Shown here: piece after piece, positions 56,904-64,000 of the stretch | Position numbering within the stretch: position 1 is the first letter of the stretch | Layout: every line of letters starts with the position of its first letter | DNA from: an uncultured Corynebacterium sp. | Lineage (GTDB): Bacteria > Actinomycetota > Actinomycetes > Mycobacteriales > Mycobacteriaceae | Assembly: GCF_946221935.1 (NCBI RefSeq) | Contig: NZ_CAMIGN010000010.1 | Span: 34,628-98,627, forward strand | DNA length: 64,000 nucleotides | Reading direction: 5' to 3' | Notes under the pieces: generated by a model | The model's database searches: none | The model's input: only the letters and a program-made list of their open reading frames with translations | What the model was told of the DNA's origin: nothing | Made by a program: the position numbers and the translations under genes

Positions 56904-57568
56904 TTGTTTCCACCCCCATCCGACGGAAATTCCCGGGCTCCCTCGGGTGCGGCGATGGTCTGAGATGCGGCGTCGGAACGAGCGACGATAACCAAACGCT
57001 CGATGACCGTATACAGCGAGCCGGCAGCTAGGATCCACAGTCCCCACGCCAATACATGGGGTATCCCTAGCCCGCCGAGGCCCACGGCCACCAACGAGAT
57101 GATGAGGCGTTCCGGCCTCTCAACAAGGCCGCCAACAACCTTGATCCCGGAGGCTTCGGCGCGCGCCTTTACATAGCTGGTGACTTGGCTGGCAACGAGG
57201 ATCACCAGACAGACAGCCATCATGACCTCGTTGGTGGGATCCTGCAGGCCAAACCACAGCACCAGTGCACCGAAGATGGCTCCGTCGCTGAGACGGTCAC
57301 AAGTGGCATCGAGGGTAGCGCCGAAGCGGGTACCTCCCCCGCGCATGCGCGCCATAGTGCCATCCACCATATCGGTGGCGACGGTGAGCCCGATCAGTAC
57401 CGCGGCCGCGAAGTGGTGATCCGTGGGGATGAGCCAGAGTGCGAAACCAATCGCCAAGAGGGTTCCGAAGATTGTCACTGCATTTGGGGAGATCCCCAGC
57501 TTGTGCAGTGTCCGGGCGATCGGTTCAATGATGACCGCGGCGGGACCGCGGCCGTGCACACTAAGCAT
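56900..57568 (-). CDS. pgsA: Phosphatidylinositol phosphate synthase (CDP-alcohol phosphatidyltransferase)
   Basis: Joins CDP-diacylglycerol with inositol phosphate in the membrane. The CDP-alcohol motif D-x2-DG-x2-AR-x9-G-x3-D-x3-D is complete: D66, D69-G70, A73-R74, G83, D87, D91. About six membrane helices in 222 residues. Mycobacterial literature calls it pgsA1. Together with pimA and the acyltransferase it forms the PIM assembly block. Confidence 0.96.
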   Translation of the reverse strand: MLSVHGRGPAAVIIEPIARTLHKLGISPNAVTIFGTLLAIGFALWLIPTDHHFAAAVLIGLTVATDMVDGTMARMRGGGTRFGATLDATCDRLSDGAIFGALVLWFGLQDPTNEVMMAVCLVILVASQVTSYVKARAEASGIKVVGGLVERPERLIISLVAVGLGGLGIPHVLAWGLWILAAGSLYTVIERLVIVARSDAASQTIAAPEGAREFPSDGGGNK

Positions 57569-57603
57569 CGCTGAAGTTTTTCTCCCTTAAAAATCGTGAC
57601 ACG

Positions 57604-58155
57604 CTAGTCGGCGGAACGAGTGATTCTTTCCCAAGCTTCGGCCAACAGTGCGCGCGTCTCCCGCAGCGTCTGCGGCAGCACTTTGGCACCCGTCATGACT
57701 GTCATGAAATTAGCATCACCGACCCACCTGGGCACTATATGTTGGTGCAGGTGTGTCGGAATTGAGCCGCCGGAAGCTTTGCCCAGATTGAGTCCGACAT
57801 TCACTGCATCGGGCTTCGATACAGCTCGCAGAGCCTTAAGCGCAGTTTTCGTAAACTCCGCTAGCTCCGCGGTTTCTTCATCCGTTAGCTCGGTGTAGTC
57901 GGCAACCTGGCGATAAGGAACCACCAGCATGTGCCCGGGGTTATAGGGGTACAGATTCAAAACGCAGTACACCGACTGACCACGGGCGACGATCAGGGCG
58001 TCCTCATCCGACTGCTCGGGCAGCGTCGAAAAAGGATCCGCAGAGCGTGTCGTCTTCGCAATGTACTGGGAGCGGTACGGCGCCCACAGCCGCTCCAAGC
58101 CGCCTTGCAGGTCCGGTTGAGAGCCAGCGCCCTCGTCGATGTACGCGTCTGCCAC
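57604..58155 (-). CDS. HIT-domain nucleotide hydrolase/phosphorylase
   Basis: Histidine-triad protein of 183 residues. The HxHxH catalytic motif THLHQHIVPRW is at residues 134-144 and YNPGHMLVVPYR precedes it. Its position between thrS and pgsA corresponds to Rv2613c, which has been described as an Ap4A phosphorylase, so a role in clearing dinucleoside polyphosphates made by synthetases is plausible. GTG start with AGGAGG. Confidence 0.94.
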   Translation of the reverse strand: MADAYIDEGAGSQPDLQGGLERLWAPYRSQYIAKTTRSADPFSTLPEQSDEDALIVARGQSVYCVLNLYPYNPGHMLVVPYRQVADYTELTDEETAELAEFTKTALKALRAVSKPDAVNVGLNLGKASGGSIPTHLHQHIVPRWVGDANFMTVMTGAKVLPQTLRETRALLAEAWERITRSAD

Positions 58156-58169
58156 TGCGGCCTTCCTCC

Positions 58170-60263
58170 TTATGCCTCCGCCAACGGCTGAACCAGTTCC
58201 GCGCTGGGCTGATCGTTGCGACGTTCGCTGATCCAGGTGGAGATGATGCGCAACGCAACATCGCGCGGAACGCCGTTGACCTGAGTGCCGTCCAGGAAGC
58301 GGAAGCTCACTGCTCCCGCCTCTACGTCCCGGCCACCGACCAGCAACATGAAAGGAACCTTGCCGGTGGTGTGGTTACGGATCTTCTTCTGCATGCGATC
58401 ATCGGAGGTATCAACCTCGGCGCGAATGCCCTTCGCACGCAGCTCGGCGGAGAAGTCCTCGAGATACTCGTTGAACTCGTCCGCGACGGGAATGCCCACA
58501 ACCTGGTGTGGGGCGAGCCAGGCCGGGAAAGCACCTGCGTAGTGCTCCAGCAGCACGCCAAAGAAACGCTCAATGGAGCCGAAGAGGGCACGGTGAATCA
58601 TGATCGGGCGTTGCTTAGAACCATCCGGGGCGGTGTACTCGAGGTTGAAACGCTCCGGTAGGTTGAAGTCCAACTGTACGGTGGACATCTGCCAGGTACG
58701 TCCGATGGCGTCGCGAGCCTGTACAGAAATCTTCGGGCCGTAGAAGGCTGCACCTGCCGGGTCCGGAACCAGCTCCAGACCCGACTTGGTGGCCACACGC
58801 TCCAGGATCTCGGTGGAGCGCTCCCAGATCTCATCACTGCCAACGAATTTGTTCGGGTCCTTAGTGGATAGCTCTAGGTAAAAGTCGTCCAGGCCGTAGT
58901 CGCGAAGCAGGGAAATGATGAACTCCAGCACCGTGGTCAGCTCTTGCTCTAGCTGATCTTCAGTGCAGTAGATGTGGGCGTCATCCTGAGTAAAACCACG
59001 AGCGCGAGTCAGGCCATGGATCACGCCGGACTTTTCGTAGCGATACACAGTGCCGAACTCGAACAAACGCAATGGCAGCTCTCGGTAGGAGCGACCGCGT
59101 GAGGCGAAGATCAGGTTGTGCATCGGGCAGTTCATCGGCTTGGCGTAATAATCCTGCGCCGGCTTGGTGACATTGCCCTCCTCGTCGGTTTCCCCGTCCA
59201 GCTGCATGGGTGGGAACATACCGTCGGCGTAGAAGTCCAAGTGGCCGGACTTCTTAAACAAGTCGCCCTTGGTGATGTGCGGGGTATTAACGAAGCTATA
59301 GCCGGAGGCAATGTGGCGCTTTCGGGAGTGCTCCTCCATCTCCAGACGCACAATTCCGCCAGCTGGGTGGAATACCGGGAAGCCCGATCCGATCTCATCC
59401 GGGAAGCTGAATAGATCCAATTCCTGGCCCAGGCGACGGTGATCGCGCTTTTCTGCCTCGGCCATCATCGTCTGGTAGTCGGCCAGCGCTTCCTTCGATT
59501 CCCACGCGGTGCCGTAGATACGTTGCAGACCGGCCTTGGACTGGTCACCTCGCCAGTAGGCAGCGGAGGAACGCGTCAATGCAAAGGCCGGGATGTAACG
59601 AGTGGTGGGCACGTGCGGGCCACGGCAGAGGTCGTACCACTCAACCTCGCCGGTGCGCGGGTTGACGTTGCTGTACGCGGTCAGCTCACCAGACCCGACC
59701 TCGACGGCTTCGTCGGAATCCGGATCCACATTGCCCTTATCGGCAATCAGCTCGGTCTTAAAAGGCTCTTCCGTGTATTCGGCACGGGCCTGCTCGACAT
59801 CTCCATATGCCTTACGTTCGAACTTCTGGCCAGACTTGATGATCTTCTTCATCGTCTTTTCCAGCTTGTTCAAATCCTCCGGAGTGAAGGGCTCTGGAAC
59901 CTGGAAGTCGTAGTAGAAGCCGTTGTCGATGGCAGGGCCGATACCTAGCTTGGCACCAGGGAACTCCTTTTGCACAGCCTGCGCCAAAACGTGGGCGCAA
60001 GAGTGGCGAATGACCCCTCGCCCCTCGTCGGTGTTGGCTGGAACGGCAGTAACCTCAATGTCCTGCTCCGGGGCCCACGAAAGGTCGCGCAACTGGCCCG
60101 CGTTGTCCCCCTCAGCTTCCTTGACACAGACAATGGCCTCTGGCCCCTTGTTCGGCAACCCCAGCTCGCGCATTGCGGCGCCGGCCGGTGTGCCGGCTGG
60201 CACCCGGAAGGTAACGGGTGCTTGATTCGCTTCAGCGGCTGGGTTGTTTGCGGGGGTACTCAC
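58170..60263 (-). CDS. thrS: Threonyl-tRNA synthetase
   Basis: Class II synthetase with N-terminal TGS, editing (HSCAHVLAQAVQ, zinc-like HxxxH) and catalytic parts. The core shows CPMHNLIFASRGRSYRELPLR with the zinc Cys, RARGFTQDDAHIYC and MIHRALFGSIERFFGVLLEH; the C-terminal anticodon domain contains VVGIPVADEF. Length 697. GTG start. A GTGAC-G-GTCAC palindrome (60294-60304) lies 30 bp upstream. Heads the envelope lipid operon. Confidence 0.99.
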   Translation of the reverse strand: MSTPANNPAAEANQAPVTFRVPAGTPAGAAMRELGLPNKGPEAIVCVKEAEGDNAGQLRDLSWAPEQDIEVTAVPANTDEGRGVIRHSCAHVLAQAVQKEFPGAKLGIGPAIDNGFYYDFQVPEPFTPEDLNKLEKTMKKIIKSGQKFERKAYGDVEQARAEYTEEPFKTELIADKGNVDPDSDEAVEVGSGELTAYSNVNPRTGEVEWYDLCRGPHVPTTRYIPAFALTRSSAAYWRGDQSKAGLQRIYGTAWESKEALADYQTMMAEAEKRDHRRLGQELDLFSFPDEIGSGFPVFHPAGGIVRLEMEEHSRKRHIASGYSFVNTPHITKGDLFKKSGHLDFYADGMFPPMQLDGETDEEGNVTKPAQDYYAKPMNCPMHNLIFASRGRSYRELPLRLFEFGTVYRYEKSGVIHGLTRARGFTQDDAHIYCTEDQLEQELTTVLEFIISLLRDYGLDDFYLELSTKDPNKFVGSDEIWERSTEILERVATKSGLELVPDPAGAAFYGPKISVQARDAIGRTWQMSTVQLDFNLPERFNLEYTAPDGSKQRPIMIHRALFGSIERFFGVLLEHYAGAFPAWLAPHQVVGIPVADEFNEYLEDFSAELRAKGIRAEVDTSDDRMQKKIRNHTTGKVPFMLLVGGRDVEAGAVSFRFLDGTQVNGVPRDVALRIISTWISERRNDQPSAELVQPLAEA

Positions 60264-60293
60264 TTGTAGATCGCGCTCCTTCTCGGGCTTTCA

Positions 60294-60304
60294 GTGACGG
60301 TCAC
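60294..60304. promoter_or_regulatory. Short palindrome GTGAC-G-GTCAC in the thrS leader
   Basis: Perfect 5-bp arms with another GTGAC half-site (GGTGACAG) 7 bp further upstream at 60311-60316. Possibly an operator in the 74 bp thrS promoter region. Confidence 0.35.
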
Positions 60305-60337
60305 ATACCTGGTGACAGTCCTCAACGACCGTAGATT

Positions 60338-61606
60338 CTACCCCTCTAGGAACTGCTGGCCCCAGTACGCCCCGTTTTGGGTGCCAGGTAGTACCCAGAA
60401 CACCGCCGAGCCCACGTGAGTAATCCACTTATTCAGGCGATCCTTCTCCGCCAACCGCTTCTGCAGCGGCGTAAAAGCTTCGTCGGGATCGGCCTGGAAG
60501 CAGATGAAAATCAATCCGCTGTTGCCCAGAGGGGTGATCTCGTTGTCCCAGTTGTAGGCGCGACGTCGGATACGCGTCCCCTCACCGGCACTGATTCCGA
60601 CGTGGCTGCGCTCGTCAATCAACGGCAGGCCGTCTTCACCAGTCTTGTTGAGGTCCACTGGGTCGAATTCATCTTTGCCTCCCAGGGGTGCGCCGGTATC
60701 CACGTGGCGTCCAAAGACGATCTCGCGCGACTGGCGATCCAGCATCTCCCATGCGGGCATATCGAAGACAATGCGACGTACCACCATGGCGCTGCCGCCC
60801 TGGTCGTCCCAAATGGATTCGTCGTATTCCTTGTCTGTTCGGGGGATGGCAGTGCCGTCCTTGAATCCCAACAGATTGCGGGGTGTTTCGCCGGTAGGCG
60901 AATCGACAAATCCGCGCTGGGTCCACTTCGGCGTCACATAATCGCGTCCGCCGCGAGTAAGTACGCGCGCTGCATGGCTGACCGCCGTTAAGTCGTCACC
61001 GCAGATCTGCAGTACGACGTCGGCAGCACCAAAATCCTCATTGAGCTTGTCGCCCTTGAACTTGGGAAGCCCGTTGAGGTTCTTCTTCACCCAGGAAGGC
61101 GCCTCACCCATCAAGCCTGCATCCTTGATCAGCTTCGGCCCCCACCCCATTGTCACCGTTAGGTTCTGCGGGGCGACGGTTAGCTCATGCTCAAGATCTG
61201 CCAGAGCGGTCTCGCCCTGCGTCATTGAGCGGGCATCACCAGTCCAAATCCGCATCAAGCGATTCAAGTTTTTCTTAAGTCCGCCGTTCGGCAAGCCCTC
61301 TCTCTTGAGATCGAAGGCCACAACCAGTGCATGGGTCTGCGAATCTTCCTGGATGCCTGCTTGGTGCGGGCCGTCGAAGGTGATCTTTCTTATTGACGCC
61401 TTGTCTCCAGCGGAATCACTTCCAGTCGAAGCATTGGAGTTATCCGTAGTGTTGCAGGCTGCCAGTACCGATGCGGCGCCGGTGGCTCCCAGCCCTGCAA
61501 AGAAGCCCCGTCGGGAGAGCTTATGGCTCGTGGCGGGCTTAGAGGCTGTGGGCTCGGGATTCCAAGCGTCAAAGTAATTAGAGCGCGAATGTACGGGGTC
61601 AGGCAT
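60338..61606 (-). CDS. Tat-exported DyP-type haem peroxidase (EfeB-like), probably a lipoprotein
   Basis: Dye-decolourising peroxidase of 422 residues. The N-terminus has a twin-arginine motif SRRGFF (31-36) and then VLAAC with a lipobox-like Cys at 51, so it may be a Tat-exported lipoprotein. The family motif with catalytic Asp is NLLGFKDGT (244-252); the proximal haem His is probably in ERSHVG, followed by RRRAYNWD. No efeU or efeO genes are nearby. It is the last gene of the CopC-lipoprotein-PCu(A)C-DyP cluster, 5 bp from the chaperone gene; a copper-chaperone/DyP locus is known in Streptomyces. Confidence 0.94.
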   Translation of the reverse strand: MPDPVHSRSNYFDAWNPEPTASKPATSHKLSRRGFFAGLGATGAASVLAACNTTDNSNASTGSDSAGDKASIRKITFDGPHQAGIQEDSQTHALVVAFDLKREGLPNGGLKKNLNRLMRIWTGDARSMTQGETALADLEHELTVAPQNLTVTMGWGPKLIKDAGLMGEAPSWVKKNLNGLPKFKGDKLNEDFGAADVVLQICGDDLTAVSHAARVLTRGGRDYVTPKWTQRGFVDSPTGETPRNLLGFKDGTAIPRTDKEYDESIWDDQGGSAMVVRRIVFDMPAWEMLDRQSREIVFGRHVDTGAPLGGKDEFDPVDLNKTGEDGLPLIDERSHVGISAGEGTRIRRRAYNWDNEITPLGNSGLIFICFQADPDEAFTPLQKRLAEKDRLNKWITHVGSAVFWVLPGTQNGAYWGQQFLEG

Positions 61607-61611
61607 GGCGA

Positions 61612-62265
61612 TTAGTGATTGTGCTCGTGCATGTGCTCGTGATCATGCATGCCGTCAATTTCGCCACTCTTCTCGGCGCTCTTCTCGCCACCACTGTGGT
61701 CGTAGTGCTCGTGGGTGGACTGCTGGACGCGGACCGGAATGTTATCGAGCTTGTATTCCTTGCCGTCTTTGTCCACGAGGGTCAGATTTAGAGAGTCACC
61801 GGCGGAGAGTTCTTCCTTGACCTCCATGATCATGATGTGGTCGCCACCTGGCTCGAGCACCTTGTCCTCGCCAGCTGGAACAACGAACTCGGAGACCTGC
61901 TTCATCTTGCCGTCCTTATCGACGGTGTGCAGTTGATAGTCGGCTCCTTCGATGTCACCCTTTACCTCGGAAATCGAGATGTCCTTGTCGCTGCCATTGT
62001 GCAGGGTGCCGAAGGCTGCGGTCATCGACTTCTCAGTGCTCTTAGCGGTGACGTACGCATCGCTAATCTTTAGCTCTTGATTATCATTCGCTTCACTCGC
62101 ACCGTCCTTAGCTGCGGAGGACTCAGCCGCTGAAGTCGCTGTAGAGGGATCCTTCTTGTCTTCCCCACTATCGGAGCATGCGGACAAAACCAAAGCACCA
62201 CTTAGTGCGATGGCAACCATGGATGCAGCGCGCTTCTTGGAAGCGTTGAGGGAGGTCAGAGACAT
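61612..62265 (-). CDS. PCu(A)C-type copper chaperone lipoprotein with His-rich tail
   Basis: Extracytoplasmic Cu(I) chaperone (DUF461). The lipobox LSAC places the Cys at residue 30. The metal site fits the family: a His in YQLHTVDKDGKM, then that Met, 21 residues, and HIM (M-x21-HxM). The last 30 residues are His-rich (HEHYDH, HDHEHMHEHNH) and could bind extra metal. The ATG at 62265 is used because AAAGG precedes it; six codons upstream lies a TTG. Likely delivers copper at the cell surface, perhaps to cytochrome oxidase or to neighbours in the cluster. Confidence 0.93.
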   Translation of the reverse strand: MSLTSLNASKKRAASMVAIALSGALVLSACSDSGEDKKDPSTATSAAESSAAKDGASEANDNQELKISDAYVTAKSTEKSMTAAFGTLHNGSDKDISISEVKGDIEGADYQLHTVDKDGKMKQVSEFVVPAGEDKVLEPGGDHIMIMEVKEELSAGDSLNLTLVDKDGKEYKLDNIPVRVQQSTHEHYDHSGGEKSAEKSGEIDGMHDHEHMHEHNH

Positions 62266-62318
62266 AACGAACCTTTCGTTCAAAAAGGCGTTGGGAGCCT
62301 GCCACCATCACTCCCCGA

Positions 62319-62336
62319 CCCGGGGTACGCCCCGGG
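62319..62336. other. GC-rich hairpin CCCGGGG-TACG-CCCCGGG inside the copper cluster
   Basis: Perfect 7-bp arms with a tetraloop in the 91 bp spacer between the small lipoprotein and PCu(A)C genes. It has no U-tract. It could lower read-through or protect the 3' end of the upstream mRNA. Confidence 0.6.
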
Positions 62337-62356
62337 ACGGACAAGTTGTGCGAACC

Positions 62357-62680
62357 CTAGTGGTTCGCGTGCTGGTTGGCAGCACCCGACGCGGATGCTG
62401 CGCCGGAGGCGGTTGCCTCGGCGGAATCGGTGGCCATACCGTTCATCTCAGACTCTTCAGTCTGGAGATCAGACTCAGAAGCAGACTCCGTAGCGGACTC
62501 AGATTCATTGGAGTCCGTCGCTGCTTCCTGTGTGGACTGAATGCTCGGGGTGGCCGGGCCGGTGGTTGCGGTGTCCTCGCGCGTGCCGCCATCGTTCTCA
62601 TGCGGAGGGGTGCAGGCGGAAAGTGCAAGGGCAGTAGTCAGAGCCAGTGCGGCGGCGGTTGCAGAGCGGAACTTCTTCAC
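62357..62680 (-). CDS. Small Ser/Glu/Ala-rich lipoprotein of unknown function
   Basis: A 107-residue protein with a signal peptide and lipobox LSAC (Cys 23). The mature part has no recognisable domain. It is low-complexity, rich in Ser, Glu, Thr and Ala, contains EMNGM and ends with QHANH, so a weak metal-binding role is conceivable but unproven. GTG start with AGGAGA ahead. It lies between CopC-like and PCu(A)C genes, which suggests a part in surface copper handling. I do not recognise a family. Confidence 0.8.
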   Translation of the reverse strand: MKKFRSATAAALALTTALALSACTPPHENDGGTREDTATTGPATPSIQSTQEAATDSNESESATESASESDLQTEESEMNGMATDSAEATASGAASASGAANQHANH

Positions 62681-62731
62681 GGGAATTCTCCTGATCAGGT
62701 AATCGTCAACTATTCATGAGGCAAAGAACTT

Positions 62732-63301
62732 CTAGTCTTTCTTCACATCACGAAAGCGTGCGATGGCGATTGCCAAAGCACCTACAATTACGACGATACC
62801 GCCCAGGGGCAATAACCAGGAAGGAACACTCGGGGACTGCTCCCCCTGTGCCCCCTCCTTTGATTCACTCCCCGTATCGGAATTGTTGTCGCCACCTTCA
62901 GCCTGGAGAGTGAACTCCACGCTGCCGCGGGTCGAGTGACCATCGGAGCTAGTGATCTGGTAGCCCACGATGTACTTCCCGTTTTCCTTCTCAGCCTGCA
63001 GGTCCTGCGGGACGTCCAGGCTCAGCTCGCGACCATCCGCTTTCGGCTCTCCACGGAACAGCACCTCACCATCGCGGGACAACGCGAGGGTGTTGAAACC
63101 GTCCTGCGGTTCGCCAGAAAACTCCAAAACGAGTTTTTCCGGCAGATGGTCAACCGTGGAGTTGGCCTCCGGGGTGGACTTCAGCACCACATCATGGGCC
63201 AAAGCTGGAGAGCTGACCCCAACGGAAGCGACTGCGACCGCACCTGAAACTGCGAGGGCGCGGGCGAGCGGGCGTCCAAAAGAAGAAACACGGCGAGGCA
63301 T
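62732..63301 (-). CDS. CopC-like copper-binding membrane-anchored protein
   Basis: Exported copper-binding protein, about 189 residues. The signal peptide ends ALA before His, so the mature protein starts with HDVVL, as in CopC where the N-terminal His binds Cu(II). The other Cu(II) ligands of CopC, the Asp and His of SSDGHS, are conserved. A C-terminal helix (LLPLGGIVVIVGALAIAI) after an acidic linker anchors it, the form found in actinobacterial CopC/YobA proteins. An open frame starts 8 codons earlier (GTG at 63325); the ATG at 63301 is chosen for its signal peptide. First gene of the cluster. Confidence 0.9.
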   Translation of the reverse strand: MPRRVSSFGRPLARALAVSGAVAVASVGVSSPALAHDVVLKSTPEANSTVDHLPEKLVLEFSGEPQDGFNTLALSRDGEVLFRGEPKADGRELSLDVPQDLQAEKENGKYIVGYQITSSDGHSTRGSVEFTLQAEGGDNNSDTGSESKEGAQGEQSPSVPSWLLPLGGIVVIVGALAIAIARFRDVKKD

Positions 63302-63466
63302 GTAAACGGTGAACCTTTCTGTCACGACACTGCTTACACCTTAGCGCCGAAGCCTGAAACCCTTTTGCCGGGCACACGCTTCGATCGCTGGAGAGGTAGT
63401 CGTGTGTGTAGCCGCAACGGTTCCCAAGCATGCACGCATGGGGGCGAATGCTGGGGGTAGGAATGC
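63302..63466. other. Spacer between the CopC gene and the tRNA-Val terminator
   Basis: About 165 bp without a credible gene. It should contain the promoter of the copper cluster. I found no clear CsoR-type or other copper operator. Confidence 0.5.
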
Positions 63467-63498
63467 AAAAACCGCCCAGCGATATTGCGCTAGGCGGT
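63467..63498 (-). terminator. Rho-independent terminator of tRNA-Val(CAC)
   Basis: On the minus strand an 11-bp stem ACCGCCTAGCG/CGCTGGGCGGT with loop CAATAT is followed by TTTTT. It starts 6 bp behind the tRNA. Confidence 0.93.
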
Positions 63499-63503
63499 GT
63501 GCA

Positions 63504-63578
63504 TGGTGGTCCCAACTGGGTTCGAACCAGCGACCTTTCCGGTGTGAACGGAATGCTCTTCCACTGAGCTATGGAACC
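63504..63578 (-). tRNA. tRNA-Val(CAC)
   Basis: Complete cloverleaf on the minus strand: acceptor GGTTCCA/TGGGACC, D stem GCTC/GAGC, anticodon stem TTCCG/CGGAA with loop TTCACAC (anticodon CAC), T arm GCTGG-TTCGAAC-CCAGT, discriminator A and an encoded CCA (63504-63506). The body is 72 nt. Confidence 0.97.
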
Positions 63579-63831
63579 TTTAGGCTATGTAACCTTAAGC
63601 GACCTTGCTGACCGCTGGGAATGAAAGTTACCACCAGCGAACCGCCAAGACCAAAAGCAGTTCGGCCGTAAATTTCAACTATGTAGTTCTAGAGCACCTA
63701 GTATGCCTCCTAAACCTCCACCAGAGGGCTTATCTACCTGGTGATTTGTGAACTGCAAGACTAACAGGCTAGTGTTTGTTGTCGCAGCAACGATGCATTG
63801 CTCTTGAATGCAAAGCAGAGTGACTGTGAAT
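63579..63831. other. 253 bp region between divergent tRNA genes
   Basis: No gene is supported. It should hold promoters for tRNA-Val(CAC) to the left and tRNA-Gly to the right. An inverted repeat TGCATT-N7-AATGCA lies at 63794-63812, just before the tRNA-Gly gene. Confidence 0.5.
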
Positions 63832-63907
63832 GCGGATGTAGCGCAGTTGGTAGCGCATCACCTTGCCAAGGTGAGGGTCGCGAGTTCGAGTCTCGTCATC
63901 CGCTCCA
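63832..63907 (+). tRNA. tRNA-Gly(GCC)
   Basis: Cloverleaf: acceptor GCGGATG/CATCCGC, D stem GCGC/GCGC, anticodon stem TCACC/GGTGA with loop TTGCCAA (anticodon GCC), T arm GCGAG-TTCGAGT-CTCGT, discriminator T and an encoded CCA at 63905-63907. Confidence 0.97.
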
Positions 63908-63911
63908 CGCT

Positions 63912-63944
63912 CAAGCCCTTTCAGGCGGCTTGGGTTGTCGTTTT
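63912..63944 (+). terminator. Weak hairpin and T-run between the two plus-strand tRNAs
   Basis: CAAGCC pairs with GGCTTG across a 9-base loop, followed by GGTTGTCGTTTT. It may end the tRNA-Gly transcript or merely separate two tRNAs of one precursor. Confidence 0.35.
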
Positions 63945-63945
63945 A

Positions 63946-64000
63946 GCGCGTTTAGCTCAGCGGGAGAGCGCTTCCCTGACACGGAAGAGGTCACTGGTTC
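63946..64000 (+). tRNA. tRNA-Val(GAC), cut by the window end
   Basis: Acceptor strand GCGCGTT, D arm GCTC-AGCGGGA-GAGC, anticodon stem CTTCC/GGAAG with loop CTGACAC (anticodon GAC), variable AGGTC and the beginning of the T arm ACTGG-TTC. The 3' part lies beyond 64000. Confidence 0.93.

Noticed and set aside
63402..63611. A 69-codon plus-strand frame near the window end
   Set aside because: It overlaps the complete tRNA-Val(CAC) and its terminator, so it is not a gene.

Overview
The window is a chromosomal core segment of a high-G+C Gram-positive bacterium of the order Mycobacteriales, most likely a Corynebacterium. The evidence is mycobacterial-type gene order (thrS, HIT protein, pgsA, PIM acyltransferase, pimA, then pdxS-tesB-pdxT, yebC, ruvCAB, yajC-secDF, dciAE-like lipoprotein, apt, rel, cyclophilin, MBL, hisS), an actinobacterial integration host factor, phosphatidyl-inositol mannoside genes, a helicase-dead type PriA, frequent GTG starts with AGGAGG-type ribosome sites, and predicted proteins very close to corynebacterial AroC, RpoZ and CoaBC. 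I cannot name the species. No insertion sequence, prophage, CRISPR array or integron was seen; nearly all genes lie on the minus strand.

Layout from low to high coordinate (minus-strand transcription runs right to left). 1-5209: priA (partial), metK, coaBC, rpoZ, gmk, mihF. 5504-13944: the pyrimidine operon pyrR-pyrB-pyrC-carA-carB-pyrF, headed by a PyrR-type RNA hairpin. 14014-25888: nusB, efp, pepQ and a shikimate block (aroQ, aroB, aroK, aroC, prepilin peptidase, aroE), then mltG, ruvX, alaS. 25967-30458: rarA interrupted by an in-frame amber codon, a phosphotransferase-like gene and aspS. 30593-36609: a plus-strand metallopeptidase convergent with two surface phosphate/nucleotide-scavenging enzymes (NucH-like nuclease and UshA) that share a C-terminal anchor motif. 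36852-42875: hisS, an MBL hydrolase, a plus-strand membrane cyclophilin, rel and apt. 42904-50866: a peptide-binding lipoprotein, secF, secD, yajC, ruvB, ruvA, ruvC. 50900-54129: yebC, pdxT, tesB, pdxS. 54215-60263: a LemA-like membrane protein, pimA, acyltransferase, pgsA, HIT protein, thrS. 60338-63301: a copper/haem cluster (Tat-exported DyP peroxidase, PCu(A)C chaperone, small acidic lipoprotein, CopC-like protein). 63504-64000: tRNA-Val(CAC) on minus, tRNA-Gly(GCC) and a partial tRNA-Val(GAC) on plus.

Functionally the region combines nucleotide synthesis, aromatic amino-acid precursors, five aminoacyl-tRNA or translation factors, Holliday-junction processing, Sec export and envelope phosphoinositide synthesis. 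The less ordinary items are the rarA nonsense codon with an intact reading frame behind it, the shared anchor of UshA and NucH, two perfect inverted DnaA boxes between aroE and the prepilin peptidase, the PyrR leader, and the self-contained copper/DyP cluster with an unassigned lipoprotein.
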